64,000 bases of DNA. Source: UMGS1696 sp964623635 (GTDB lineage Bacteria; Bacillota; Clostridia; Oscillospirales; CAG-272). Made by a program: the position numbers and the translations under genes. Shown here piece after piece: positions 18,805-28,600 of the stretch. The DNA lies in the NCBI GenBank assembly GCA_964623635.1, contig CAZUUA010000003.1, positions 62,001 to 126,000 on the forward strand. The letters run 5' to 3'. The notes under the pieces are model-generated. The model worked only from the letters and a program-made list of their open reading frames with translations. It ran no database searches and was not told where the DNA came from. The number at the start of each line of letters is the position of its first letter. The stretch's first letter is position 1.

Positions 18805-20382
18805 TCACAGCATGGGTGCGATGATGTCTAAGATACAGCGATACAGTCGCCGGAGAAAGGGGACCTTGCAGTCTTCCAAACGGATCTCCCGACTGACGGC
18901 CAACATATGCTGATAGTCCGTTTTGATATCCTGGATCACAGGTGTCTTATACATCCACACACCACATTCGAAATGGAGAAAGAGGCTGCGGAAATCCAGA
19001 TTTACACTACCCACGGTGGCATACAGATCGTCGCAGACAAAGGTCTTGGCGTGTACGAAACCGGGGGTATATTCATATACACGCACGCCGTTTTCCAACA
19101 GGTACTTGTAGTAGGATTTGGTGGTCTCGTTGATGGTCTTTTTGTCCGGGATACCAGGTGTGATGATCCGCACATCTACGCCGCTTCTGGCTGCACAGCA
19201 CAGGGCCTGCTTCATCTGTTCATCGATGATCAGGTATGGCGTGGTGATCCAGACATACCTTGTGGCCTGATACAGCATATGCAGGTAGATATTTTCACCC
19301 ACCGGCTCGTTGTCCAACGGATTGTCCGTATATGGCTGTACGATACCCTGCCCCGTGGGTACCCTGCGGTTGACCGGACGAAATCGCTCGTAGCTGTTTT
19401 CGTCGGGTCTGACCGAAGGCTTGTCCAGATATTCCCACATAGTCAGGAACATCAAGGTAAAGCTCCAGGCTGCTTCTCCACGTACCAGGACGGCATTGTC
19501 CTTCCAATAGCCGTGTGGATGGGTCTCGTTGATATATTCGTCGGCGATATTGACGCCACCGGTAAAGGCTGTGTGTCCGTCGATGACGCAGATCTTCCGG
19601 TGATCCCGGTTGTTTTGTCTGGCATCCAGCACAGGCACAAACGGATGGAACACATGGCACTGGATCCCATACTCCTGCAATTCCTTCGGGTACTGGCGAC
19701 TCAGACGTGTGATGCTGCCGAAGTCGTCGTAGATCACACGGACATCCACACCCTCTGCCGCTTTTTGGACGAGCACATGGCGGATCGCTTCCCACATCTT
19801 GCCGTGACCGATGATGAAATATTCCAAAAAGATATAGTGCTCTGCCTTTTCCAGCTCCGGGATCAGTGCATTCCAAAACTCTTCGCCAGTGGAATAGTAT
19901 ATGGTTTCTGTATTTCGGTACGGTGGACACATACTCATGCGGTCCATGTACACAGCCTGTCGGCCGGCGTCCGGATTCTCGGCGTACAGTTGACGCAGCA
20001 CATCCGATCGGTCTTCCTTTAAGGATTCGGTGATGGAGGTGATCCGGCTCATGGTCAGCTTCACTTTTTTCGACAGCGTATTGGCACTAAAAATATAGTA
20101 CATACCCACGCCCACCGGCTGAAACAAAAATACGATCACGATCCATGCGATCTTGTAGCCGGGATTGAAATCGGTGCTGATCACATGACAGGCACCCAAA
20201 AAAGAGATCACGGAGGAAATGGACACCAAGATGTAGTAATGCTCGGTAAACCGCAGGATCCATACAGCAATCAATACGATCTGTACGGCGATCAACAGGC
20301 CCACCAGCACGACCCGGCTGAACAGTAGCTTGATCAAGGGGCGCAGGATATTGTAGCTTTTGCGTTTTTGATTTTTTGCCAT
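18805..20382 (-). CDS. cls: Cardiolipin synthase
   Basis: A membrane phospholipase-D-family enzyme that joins two phosphatidylglycerols into cardiolipin and glycerol. The 525-residue protein has N-terminal membrane segments (~21-43, 50-70, 78-97) and two HKD catalytic motifs: HRKICVID (His261, Lys263, Asp268) and HAKTFVCD (His444, Lys446, Asp451), the latter followed by GSVNLDFRSLF. Length is slightly above the usual ~480-510. The start (MAKNQKRKSYN) has a weak site; the promoter sits about 80 bp upstream. Its stop abuts the trmL stop directly. Confidence 0.92.
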   Translation of the reverse strand: MAKNQKRKSYNILRPLIKLLFSRVVLVGLLIAVQIVLIAVWILRFTEHYYILVSISSVISFLGACHVISTDFNPGYKIAWIVIVFLFQPVGVGMYYIFSANTLSKKVKLTMSRITSITESLKEDRSDVLRQLYAENPDAGRQAVYMDRMSMCPPYRNTETIYYSTGEEFWNALIPELEKAEHYIFLEYFIIGHGKMWEAIRHVLVQKAAEGVDVRVIYDDFGSITRLSRQYPKELQEYGIQCHVFHPFVPVLDARQNNRDHRKICVIDGHTAFTGGVNIADEYINETHPHGYWKDNAVLVRGEAAWSFTLMFLTMWEYLDKPSVRPDENSYERFRPVNRRVPTGQGIVQPYTDNPLDNEPVGENIYLHMLYQATRYVWITTPYLIIDEQMKQALCCAARSGVDVRIITPGIPDKKTINETTKSYYKYLLENGVRVYEYTPGFVHAKTFVCDDLYATVGSVNLDFRSLFLHFECGVWMYKTPVIQDIKTDYQHMLAVSREIRLEDCKVPFLRRLYRCILDIIAPML

Positions 20383-20464
20383 AGTTTACATTCTGTTCCT
20401 TTTCTAGAGAAAGAGAGAGAACACAGTATGGAGACAACAAAAAAGTCCCCATTATGCTACTATT

Positions 20465-20493
20465 ATCATACACGATTCTGCGGAAAAAGTCAA
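20465..20493 (-). promoter_or_regulatory. Promoter of cls
   Basis: TTGACT, 17-bp spacer, TATGAT on the minus strand. Confidence 0.75.
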
Positions 20494-20504
20494 GTGATTT
20501 CCTC

Positions 20505-20533
20505 TTGTTTTTTGCAAAGTTTTGTGCTATACT
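20505..20533 (+). promoter_or_regulatory. Promoter of the SGNH hydrolase gene
   Basis: TTGTTT, 17-bp spacer, TATACT on the plus strand. It sits back to back with the cls promoter, 11 bp apart. Confidence 0.7.
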
Positions 20534-20599
20534 ATCCTTGGTGTTCTGCTATTTCGACAAAACATCGTTCTTAGATAACCAATCATGGAGGACAATCAT

Positions 20600-21217
20600 A
20601 TGAAAATCTTGTTCCAAGGCGACAGCATCACCGACGCTGGTCGGGACAGAAATGATCCCACCAATCTGGGGAACGGCTATCCCAAATATGCAGCAGCCCT
20701 GATCGCCGCCCGGCATCCCAATGTAGACTTCACGTTCTACGATCTGGGCATCAGTGGAGACAGAGCTGAATGTCTCAGAGACCGTTGGCAGAAGGACTGC
20801 ATCGCATACGACCCGGATCTGGTCTCCATCCTCATTGGGGTCAACGATACCTGGCATCGGGCAGCGGATGAAAACTGGATGCCCCACGAATATTTTGAGG
20901 AGTGCTATCGGTACTGCTTAGAGGAGATCAAGCAGAAGACGCACGCCAAGATCCTGATCCTGGAGCAGTTCATCGTACCCACCGGTGCGCTTGCCAATGG
21001 TCGTGCCGATCTGGACGCCAAGATCCAGGTGACCCGGAAGCTGGCTAGAGAATATGCCGATGCGTTCATTCCGCTGGATGGACTTATGGCACAGGCCAGT
21101 ATGCACGTGGATCCGGCGCTGTGGGCTGCGGATGGCGTACATCCTACGGCAGCGGGCGCCCAGTTCATTGGAGATCTGTATGCCGACGCAGTGGACAAGC
21201 TGTTTCCGCTGCTGTGA
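20600..21217 (+). CDS. SGNH/GDSL-type esterase
   Basis: A 205-residue hydrolase of the GDSL type that cleaves an ester, commonly an acetyl group from a carbohydrate. Block I is GDSIT (Ser9), block II LGISGDR, block III GVNDTW (Asn82) and block V DGVHPTAAG (Asp178, His181), so all four SGNH residues are present. No signal peptide, so it acts inside the cell. ATG 20600 has GGAGG at 8 bases; an in-frame ATG five codons earlier overlaps that site and is unlikely. The glycerophosphodiesterase follows 21 bp later in the same transcript. A sugar acetylesterase partner to the glycosidases nearby is plausible but not shown. Confidence 0.85.
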   Translation: MKILFQGDSITDAGRDRNDPTNLGNGYPKYAAALIAARHPNVDFTFYDLGISGDRAECLRDRWQKDCIAYDPDLVSILIGVNDTWHRAADENWMPHEYFEECYRYCLEEIKQKTHAKILILEQFIVPTGALANGRADLDAKIQVTRKLAREYADAFIPLDGLMAQASMHVDPALWAADGVHPTAAGAQFIGDLYADAVDKLFPLL

Positions 21218-21238
21218 CCGAATGGAGAAGGAATCATT

Positions 21239-21964
21239 ATGCAAAATATTTATGTAGAGGGACACCGGGGCTACTGTGCGCTGTATCCCGAAAACACCAT
21301 GCTTTCCTATGAAAAGGCCATCGAGCTGGGTGTGGACGCCATCGAATTTGACGTGTGGCTGTCCAGCGATAAGCAGCCGGTACTGATGCACGACGGAGAT
21401 ACGGGACGTACCTGTGGGGTATCGGGACATCTGCGTGACCGGACGCTTGCTGAGATCAAAAAGCTGGATCCCTGCTTCCGGGCAAAATTTGGCGACCAGT
21501 TTGCCGGCCAAGTGGAGATACCTACGCTGTATGAGCTGCTTGCCATGGTGAAGGAGAAGAAGCCGACCCTGAAGCTGGGTGTGGAGATCAAGGAATACAC
21601 AGAGGAGACCGTGGATATCACCATCGCAGTTCTGGAAAAGTACGGCTTTGATATTCACACGGACTGCTGGTTCTATGCGTTCAACGGCCGGATCATCCGG
21701 TATCTGAAGGAAAAGTACGGCGCTCGCACCATGGGATATCCGGACATCCAGATGCAGGAGTTCTGCGGCTACGAATGGTATGACGAGATCGGTCTGTCCA
21801 TGATGTTCGTACATTCGGAGCTTTGTGCTTTCTATCGGGCCAAGGGGCTGCCCATGCATATGTACTGCGCCGATTCGGAAGCGGATGTGCGGCTTTGCAT
21901 CGAACAGGGTGCTTCGCTGATCACAGCCAATGATCCTCGTGCACTGCTGGGGATCGTGCGGTAA
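21239..21964 (+). CDS. Glycerophosphodiester phosphodiesterase
   Basis: A 241-residue TIM-barrel GDPD that splits glycerophosphodiesters into glycerol 3-phosphate and an alcohol. Signature residues: GHRGY..YPENT (His9, Arg10, Glu18), the metal-site segment DAIEFDVW (Glu36, Asp38) and the catalytic HDGDTGRT (His51); a second EIK strand and the closing TANDPRAL are also present. No signal peptide. Second gene behind the SGNH hydrolase, ending in a strong terminator. Its likely role is recycling of deacylated phospholipid head groups; cls next door also belongs to phospholipid metabolism but is on the other strand. Confidence 0.9.
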   Translation: MQNIYVEGHRGYCALYPENTMLSYEKAIELGVDAIEFDVWLSSDKQPVLMHDGDTGRTCGVSGHLRDRTLAEIKKLDPCFRAKFGDQFAGQVEIPTLYELLAMVKEKKPTLKLGVEIKEYTEETVDITIAVLEKYGFDIHTDCWFYAFNGRIIRYLKEKYGARTMGYPDIQMQEFCGYEWYDEIGLSMMFVHSELCAFYRAKGLPMHMYCADSEADVRLCIEQGASLITANDPRALLGIVR

Positions 21965-21981
21965 ATTTGTTTTTCCAAAGG

Positions 21982-22013
21982 AAAAGACGACACGATTTTG
22001 TGCCGTCTTTTTG
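21982..22013 (+). terminator. Terminator of the SGNH-GDPD transcript
   Basis: AAAAGACG-CAC pairs with GTG-CGTCTTTT, followed by T. Confidence 0.8.
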
Positions 22014-22077
22014 TTCGCTGATTACATTAGTTATCCGGGACATTTTTACTTTTCTTTTTTTAGGTACGTTTCTCAAA

Positions 22078-22112
22078 TAAAAAACAGACGTTGATCGCTC
22101 TCCGTCTGTTTT
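22078..22112 (-). terminator. Terminator of spoIVA
   Basis: AAACAGACG pairs with CGTCTGTTT; six T follow on the minus strand. It starts 9 bp after the spoIVA stop. Confidence 0.8.
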
Positions 22113-22120
22113 CGTTCTGC

Positions 22121-23656
22121 CTATAGAATGATACACACCAGACCACTGGCACCTTCGTTGAGGATACGGGACAGGGTCTCACCGAATTTTTCTCTGGCAT
22201 CCTCCGGCATATGCCCCATCTTTTCCGTTAAGCTATCACCGACCAGATCGTACAGCGATCGGCCCAACATATTGGTATCCCATATGCCTTCCGGGTTTTC
22301 GGTGAATTCCCTCGTCAGGTATCGCACCAGCTCCTCCGACTGCTGCTCTGTGCCCACGATGGGGTGTACCTCGGCTGTGATATTGGTCTTGATCATATGG
22401 ATGGACGGCGCCGTTGCCCGAAGCCGCACGCCAAAACCGCCGGTCTCCTTGACGATCTCCGGTTCCTCCAGCAGCAGATCATGGACCTCCGGCATGACCA
22501 CACCATAGCCTTTGGTGTTCACATCCCGGATGGCAGCGGAGAATTTGTCGTATTCCTTTTTCGTCTCTGCCAACGTGCACAGGGCCGCCATCAGCTCTGT
22601 TTCGTTCTCCATGGCGATACCCGTACGCTGGGACAATAGATGATAATACAGGGCATCCGGCAGTGCTATGTGCATCTGGACACTGCCCTCTCCGGCGTGG
22701 ATCTGGTCGATGACGACTTCGATCTGGTCTGTTTCCCCGATATACGGCAGAATGGTCTTGCCTGTGCTTTCTGCCAGTGTCTGACAAAAATCTGTGTTCA
22801 CACCGTGCAGCTTGTGTATGTTTGCCGCAGCAGACACGATATTTTGGGCGATCCCCTCTTGCAGCGCCGTCTCTTCCCGGAACACACCCATCCAGGCCGG
22901 CAACTGAACCACCACCTCTCGCACGGGAAATTCCAGCAGCACCATTTCCAGGATGTGGGCAATGTCCTCGGCCGATAGCTCCAAACAATTCACCAATGCC
23001 ACGGGAACACCGTATTTTTCTTCCATTTGCAAGGCAAGCCGGATGGACTCTTCTCGCTCCGGCACAGCTGAGTTGCAGATGATAGCAAAAGGCTTGCCGA
23101 TCTCGGTCAGTTCCCGGGCAATGCGTTCTTCGGCACCGATATAGTTATCCCGTGGAATGTCGCCAACGGTGCCGTCAGAGGTGACCAGCATACCGATGGT
23201 GGCGTGCTCGGTGATGACCTTGTGGGTGCCCATTTCGGCAGCTTCTTCAAAAGGAATGGGTTCCGGCGACCAGGGTGTATGCACCATACGGGTCTGGCCG
23301 TTTTCGTCCGTTCCCAATACCTCCGGGATCAGATAGCCAACACAATCGATCATTTTTACCCGACATATGGTGGGACTGTCTTCTTCCCCTGTGCGGATCT
23401 CCACCGCTTCGTCCGGCACGAATTTGGGCTCCGTGGTCATGACGGTACGACCACCGGCACTCTGGGGCATCTCGTCACGGGCACGACTGCGGTCGTATTC
23501 CCCTGGTATGGCCGGGATCACCACAGACTCCATGAATCGGCGGATGAAGGTGGATTTGCCGCTGCGTACAGGACCCACCACACCGATGTAGATCTCTCCA
23601 CCTGTACGCTCTGCTATATTTTTATATAGATCCGGACTGGCTGTAATACTGGACAT
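22121..23656 (-). CDS. spoIVA: Stage IV sporulation protein A, spore coat ATPase
   Basis: The ATPase that polymerises on the forespore surface and anchors the spore coat. The 511-residue protein begins MSSITASPDLYKNIAERTGG, the family's characteristic start, then has Walker A GPVRSGKST (28-36), the FIRRFMESVVIP segment, DRSRARDEMPQSAGGRTVMTTEPKFVP (switch region) and the conserved Cys-containing ending. Length is close to the ~492 residues of B. subtilis. Start ATG 23656 has AGGAGG at 6 bases; the longer frame upstream is non-conserved. Expected to be under sigma-E in the mother cell; I do not see a convincing sigma-E promoter. Its presence shows the organism is, or recently was, spore-forming. 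Confidence 0.95.
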   Translation of the reverse strand: MSSITASPDLYKNIAERTGGEIYIGVVGPVRSGKSTFIRRFMESVVIPAIPGEYDRSRARDEMPQSAGGRTVMTTEPKFVPDEAVEIRTGEEDSPTICRVKMIDCVGYLIPEVLGTDENGQTRMVHTPWSPEPIPFEEAAEMGTHKVITEHATIGMLVTSDGTVGDIPRDNYIGAEERIARELTEIGKPFAIICNSAVPEREESIRLALQMEEKYGVPVALVNCLELSAEDIAHILEMVLLEFPVREVVVQLPAWMGVFREETALQEGIAQNIVSAAANIHKLHGVNTDFCQTLAESTGKTILPYIGETDQIEVVIDQIHAGEGSVQMHIALPDALYYHLLSQRTGIAMENETELMAALCTLAETKKEYDKFSAAIRDVNTKGYGVVMPEVHDLLLEEPEIVKETGGFGVRLRATAPSIHMIKTNITAEVHPIVGTEQQSEELVRYLTREFTENPEGIWDTNMLGRSLYDLVGDSLTEKMGHMPEDAREKFGETLSRILNEGASGLVCIIL

Positions 23657-23772
23657 ACAAAACCTCCTGTCTTTTCGTCTGCTCCAATATATGCGTGTCC
23701 CGGCCTCTTTAGACGTGCTCGGAACAGCATTCCGGAAACCATAGCACTGCACTATATTTTGTAACATTTGTG

Positions 23773-23781
23773 TGTTATAAT
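23773..23781 (+). promoter_or_regulatory. Extended -10 promoter of the EamA gene
   Basis: TGT directly followed by TATAAT, an extended -10 element that can work without a good -35. Transcription would begin near 23788, leaving a leader of about 160 nt before the EamA start codon. Confidence 0.6.
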
Positions 23782-23787
23782 GGAGAA

Positions 23788-23890
23788 AGGACAAAAGCTA
23801 CTCCAAAGCCATCGGCGGTACGTAGCTGGGACTTTCCGTTGTCAGGCACGCCGCCGCTACCCTGGGTGCGACGATCGCCTTACAAAGCGA
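23788..23890 (+). promoter_or_regulatory. GC-rich structured leader RNA, candidate riboswitch of unknown class
   Basis: Between the extended -10 promoter and the EamA gene lies a segment clearly richer in GC than other spacers here. It can form a closing stem GACAA/TTGTC (23790-23794 with 23838-23842), within it AGCTAC/GTAGCT and a GCC-ATC-GGC hairpin (23808-23816). GTAGC can instead pair with a second GCTAC at 23855-23859, and GGCGG with GCCGCC, so two mutually exclusive folds exist, as expected for a switch. I compared it by eye with guanidine, manganese (yybP-ykoY), c-di-GMP, SAM, purine, glycine, TPP and M-box motifs and could not assign it. Confidence 0.45.
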
Positions 23891-23946
23891 AGTTGACATA
23901 GGTACTGCCATTTGTGTACATTTTTGCAGAAAGAAGACTGACTGTT

Positions 23947-24804
23947 ATGTGGATCGTATTTGCATTTGGCTCTGCGCTTTTCGCAGGACTCACTTCCATT
24001 TTGGTAAAGTGTGGCATTCGGAAAACAGACTCCACCGTAGCCACTGCCATTCGCACCATTGTGGTACTGCTCTTTTCTTGGATCATGGTGTTTCTCGTAG
24101 GTTCCCAAGGAGAGATATCCCATATTGGAGGAAAAACGCTGGTGTTTTTGATCCTGTCGGGACTGGCCACCGGGGCAAGCTGGCTGTGCTATTTTAAGGC
24201 ATTGCAGCTGGGAGACATCAACAAGGTGGTGCCTATCGACAAATCCAGCACGGTGCTGTCGATCCTGTTGGCGTTTCTCGTCCTGCATGAGCATATCAGT
24301 GTGCCAAAGATCCTTGGTGTCGTGCTGATCACCATCGGTACGTTCTTGATGATCGAAAAAAAGGCAAGCACCGGCGTCAAAGCGGGAATGCAGTGGCTGT
24401 GGTATGCCCTTGGGTCTGCTGTGTTTGCGGCACTGACCTCGATCCTTGGTAAGATCGGCATCTCCAGCGTGGAGTCCAACTTAGGCACTGCCATTCGCAC
24501 CGTTGTGGTATTGGTCATGGCGTGGATCATGGTGCTTGTGACAGGAAAAGGACAGGCGGTTCGTCTTGTACCAAAGAACGAGCTGGGGTTCATCTGCCTG
24601 TCGGGATTGGCCACCGGGGCAAGCTGGCTGTGCTATTACAAGGCCTTGCAGGACGGGTTTGCCAGCATTGTGGTTCCCATCGACAAGCTCAGCATTTTAG
24701 TCACCATCGCTTTCTCCTATATTGTGTTCCACGAAAAGCTGACGAAAAAAGCGGCCATTGGTCTTTGTGGGATCGTGGCAGGAACGCTGCTGATGCTCGT
24801 ATAA
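23947..24804 (+). CDS. EamA/DMT superfamily transporter
   Basis: A 285-residue inner-membrane transporter with ten predicted helices, made of two EamA repeats. The halves are unusually alike: SALFAGLTSILVKCGI matches SAVFAALTSILGKIGI, and LSGLATGASWLCYFKALQ matches LSGLATGASWLCYYKALQ. At the DNA level 24154-24207 and 24598-24651 agree in 50 of 54 bases. The family moves amino acids, drugs, nucleosides or other small metabolites; the substrate here is unknown. ATG 23947 is chosen because the protein then starts with the first helix; the ribosome binding site is weak, and a GTG at 23914 is the alternative. The structured leader suggests ligand-controlled expression. Confidence 0.85.
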   Translation: MWIVFAFGSALFAGLTSILVKCGIRKTDSTVATAIRTIVVLLFSWIMVFLVGSQGEISHIGGKTLVFLILSGLATGASWLCYFKALQLGDINKVVPIDKSSTVLSILLAFLVLHEHISVPKILGVVLITIGTFLMIEKKASTGVKAGMQWLWYALGSAVFAALTSILGKIGISSVESNLGTAIRTVVVLVMAWIMVLVTGKGQAVRLVPKNELGFICLSGLATGASWLCYYKALQDGFASIVVPIDKLSILVTIAFSYIVFHEKLTKKAAIGLCGIVAGTLLMLV

Positions 24805-24851
24805 TATTTTATGAGCAAATGTTCTTCTAGCTTTCGTTTTCTACATGGATA

Positions 24852-24899
24852 AAAAAGCTCTCGCCTGTCTTCCTTTTTGAAAAACAGACGAGAGCTTTT
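24852..24899. terminator. Bidirectional terminator
   Basis: AAAAGCTCTCG pairs with CGAGAGCTTTT around an internal loop region, with T or A runs at both ends. It serves both the EamA gene and the convergent DUF554-type gene. Confidence 0.8.
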
Positions 24900-24909
24900 G
24901 TGTCCGGTT

Positions 24910-25641
24910 TTATAGGATCGTTCTCACCAGATCATAGACGATGGGCACCAGCAGTGCCGGCAGCATATTGCCCACCTTGATCTGCTTACCGGCGAACAGG
25001 TTGATACCGATGGCAAAGATCAGCACGGAGCCCACCAGAGACAGGTCGGAGATGATGGCGGTCCCGGTGAACAATGGCTGCAGAAACCGGGCCAGCAGGG
25101 TCAGCAGTCCTTGGTACACACCCATGGGGACAAAGGAACACAGCACACCCACACCCAATGTGGAAGCAAAGATCATGGTGGACACGAAGTCCAAGAGCGA
25201 TTTGGTATACAGCAGCGTAGCGCCCAGACCTAAGCCATCGTTGAAGGAACCGATGATGGACATGGCGCCAATGGAGGTTACCAGCGTAGCGGTCACAAAG
25301 CCTTCGGTAAAGGTGGCGTTGGCGTGCCGGAACAGCTTCAAGGTCTTCAGTGTATCGCCGATGGATTCCAGACGTTCCTCGATCCGCAGCAGCTCTCCCA
25401 CCATGGTGCCGATCACCAGCGACAGGATCATCAGCATGGTCCCCTGTGTGGACAGACCATCCTCTGTGACCACCAGCATTTCGGACAGTGTGCCGGAGAT
25501 ACCGATGAACATGGTGGCGATGCCCAGCACCTTCATCATGGCTTCCTGCAATCGTGTGGGTATGCCTTTTCGTGCCAGCAGTCCTATGCTGCTGCCGACA
25601 ATAACGGCGATGCAATTGACAATCGTTCCGATCCCGATCAT
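24910..25641 (-). CDS. DUF554 family membrane protein
   Basis: A 243-residue membrane protein with about six helices, matching the DUF554 (YdfK-like) family: GTIVNCIAVIVGSSIGLL at the N-terminus, GEFLRIE-like GELLRIEERLE in the middle, and FTEGFVTATLVTSIGAMSIIGSF, the family's most conserved segment. Function is not established for the family; a transport role has been suggested. It lies 12 bp after polC in the same direction and is probably co-transcribed with it. Confidence 0.88.
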   Translation of the reverse strand: MIGIGTIVNCIAVIVGSSIGLLARKGIPTRLQEAMMKVLGIATMFIGISGTLSEMLVVTEDGLSTQGTMLMILSLVIGTMVGELLRIEERLESIGDTLKTLKLFRHANATFTEGFVTATLVTSIGAMSIIGSFNDGLGLGATLLYTKSLLDFVSTMIFASTLGVGVLCSFVPMGVYQGLLTLLARFLQPLFTGTAIISDLSLVGSVLIFAIGINLFAGKQIKVGNMLPALLVPIVYDLVRTIL

Positions 25642-25653
25642 ATGGTTATCTCC

Positions 25654-28600
25654 TTAAAACATAGAAAGCTGGTTGGTTTTGGTCAGTCCCTTCAAGGCAC
25701 CGTTGCGGTCTAAGATATCTAGCACAGACCTGGACATTTTGGCTTCCTGCTGCAGCTGGTCGATGGAATATATCTCTGTGCGGTCACGAGCCTGCATGAT
25801 GCTGTCTGCGGCGTTGGCACCGATACCGGGCAGTGAGGAAAAAGGCAGCCGGATCTTACCGTTCTCCGGCAAATACTTATGGGCATGGGACTTTTGGATG
25901 TCCACAGGTAAAAACTCGTACCCTCTCTGGTAATACTCATTGACCAGCATCAGAGCATCGGCTACGTCCACGTCCTTTTGAGACAGCTCGTTGCGGTGCT
26001 TGTTCATGTCGGTCAGGGTGTCCTTCACGTGGTCCTTGCCACCCATGACGATCTCGCCGTCGAAGCCATCGGGAGCCGCAGAGAAATATCCGGCGTAGAA
26101 GGCCACGGGATAGTAGATCTTATACCACATCAGGCGTATGGCGTCCATGACGTAAGCGGCGGCGTGGGCCTTCGGGAACATATACCGGATCTTTTGCAGG
26201 GAATCGATGTACCACTGGGGAACATTGTGTTCCAGCATGGCATCCTGCATTTCCTGGGGAATGATCACGCCTTTTTTGTTTTTCCGCACGAACTCCATGA
26301 TTTTGAAAGACAGGCTCTTATCCATATGGTATTTATGGATAAGGGTCATCATGATGTCATCTCGACATCCGATCACGTCCGAAATGGTGCAGACCTTATT
26401 GGCGATCAGATCCTGTGCGTTCCCCAGCCAGCAGCCGGTACCATGGGTCAGACCGGAGATCTGGAGCAGGTCGGTGAAATTTTTGGGCTGGGCATCCATC
26501 AGCACCCCACGGATAAAGCGGGTACCCATCTCCGGTAGACCCAAGGTGGCGGTCTTGGAGTCGATCTGCTCCGGGGTCACGCCGATGGGTTCGGTGGAGG
26601 TGAAGCTCTGGTACACAGCCGGGTCACTCAGCGGCACATCCAGTACGGGCACGCCGGAGTATTCTTCCATTCGCTTGTATTTGGTGGGAATATCGTGTCC
26701 CAAAATGTCCAGTTTCAGGATGGTATCGTGAAGGTACTTGAACTCGAAGTGGGTGGTGATGATGTCGGAATTGGGGTCGTCTGCCGGGTGCTGGACAGGT
26801 GAAAAATCGGTGATGTCGTATTCAGCAGGCACGACGATGATCCCACCGGGGTGCTGACCTGTGGTACGCTTGACACCTACGCAGCCTGCCACCAGCCGGT
26901 CGATCTCTGCCCGGTTGACGGAAATACCTTTGTCTTCCAAATAGTGCAGGATATACCCGTATGCCGTTTTGTCTGCCAGAGTGCCGATGGTACCAGCCTT
27001 AAAAGCTTTGCCAGTGCCGAACAGCACTTCGGTGAATCGGTGGGCATCCCCTTGTACGTCACCGGAGAAGTTCAGGTCGATATCGGGGGTCTTGTCTCCT
27101 TTGAAGCCCAGGAAGGTTTCAAAGGGAATGTCGTGGCCGTCCCGTTCCAGCGGTGTACCACATTCGGGGCAGTTTTTCTCCGGCAAATCAAAACCGGAAC
27201 CCACCTCGCCGCCTTCCAGAAACTGGCTCCATTTGCACTTGGGGCAGCGATAGTGCGGCGGCAGCGGATTGACTCTGGTGATCCCGGCCATGGTGGCGGC
27301 AAAGGATGACCCCACCGAGCCACGGGAACCCACCTGGTAGCCCTTGGATTCGCTGTTTTCTACCAACTTCCGGGCAATGATGTACATGATGGCAAAGCCG
27401 TTGGAAATGATGGAGTTCAGTTCCCGCTCCAGTCGGGCAGACACCACTTCCGGCAGTGGATCGCCATACAGCTCCTTGGCAAGGTCCCAGCATTTGGTGG
27501 TCAGCTCCTCTTCAGCGCCATCAATGTGCGGTGGATAGTTGCCTTCCGGAATGGGGCGCACCACATCGATGCTGTCGGCAATGCGATTGGGATTTTCGAT
27601 GACCACTTCCCTTGCCAAATCTTCACCCAGGTAATCGAATTCCGCCAGCATTTCTTCGGTGGTGCGATAGTACAGATAGCTCTCTTTATCGGCGTCCTTG
27701 AACTTCATGCCGGACAGAATGATGCGGCGGTAGATCTCGTCTTCGGGATTTAAGTAGTGGGCGTCGCAGGTGGCGCAGACGGGCTTGCCAGCTTTTCGCC
27801 CCAGCTCGATGACACGGCGGTTCAGGTTCCGCAGCTCTTCTTCGTCCTTGACCATACCCTGCTCGATCATGAAGCTGTTGTTGGAGATGGGCTGGATCTC
27901 CAAATAATCGTAGAAGGATGCCATTTCCAGCAGGTCTGCTTCGGAGCGGCCTTCCCGGATGGCAGCGAACAGCTCTCCTGCTTCACAAGCAGAACCGATG
28001 ATCAGACCCTCTCGCAGTTCCTCCAAATGGGAACGTGGGATACGGGGATTCCGGCGGTAGTATTTTAGGTAACCGTCGGACACCAGCTTGTACAGGTTTT
28101 TCATGCCGGCCTGGTTCTTGACCAGAATGATCATATGGTAGGTCTTCAGCTTCAGTGGGTCGGCCTTTTCGCTCATGGCATAATTCAGCAGACCAATATT
28201 GGAGATGCCTTCCTGCTCCAGATCTTCGGCCATACAGAAGTAGATGTTCGCCAGCATTTCGGCGTCGTCACAGGCTCTGTGGTGGTTGAAATCGCCTAAA
28301 TTGTAGTGCTTGGCTAAGGTATCCAGCTTGTGGTTCTTCAGGTCGGGGTTCATGTACCGGGACATGGCAAGGGTATCCAGATAGGGGTTCAGGAACGGCA
28401 GACCCAGGTCTTCGGCTGCCTGACGGATGAAGCCGGTATCGAAGGTGGCGTTGTGGGCGATCAGTAGCTTATCCCCGATAAAATCGAAGAATTCCGGCAA
28501 CACCACGTCGATGGTGGGTTCGTTTGCCACCATTTCATCCGTGATCCCGGTCAGCTCCACGATGTTCTGCGGAATGGGTTCACCGGGGTTGACCAGACGA

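Noticed and set aside
23657..23720. Sigma-E promoter for spoIVA
   Set aside because: CATATATT on the minus strand resembles a sigma-E -10, but no acceptable -35 lies at 13-15 bp; not strong enough to list.
23788..23890. Assignment of the EamA leader to the manganese (yybP-ykoY) or c-di-GMP class
   Set aside because: GGAGTAGC is seen only on the opposite strand and the order of conserved elements does not fit; a CAAAGCC segment alone is too little for c-di-GMP.
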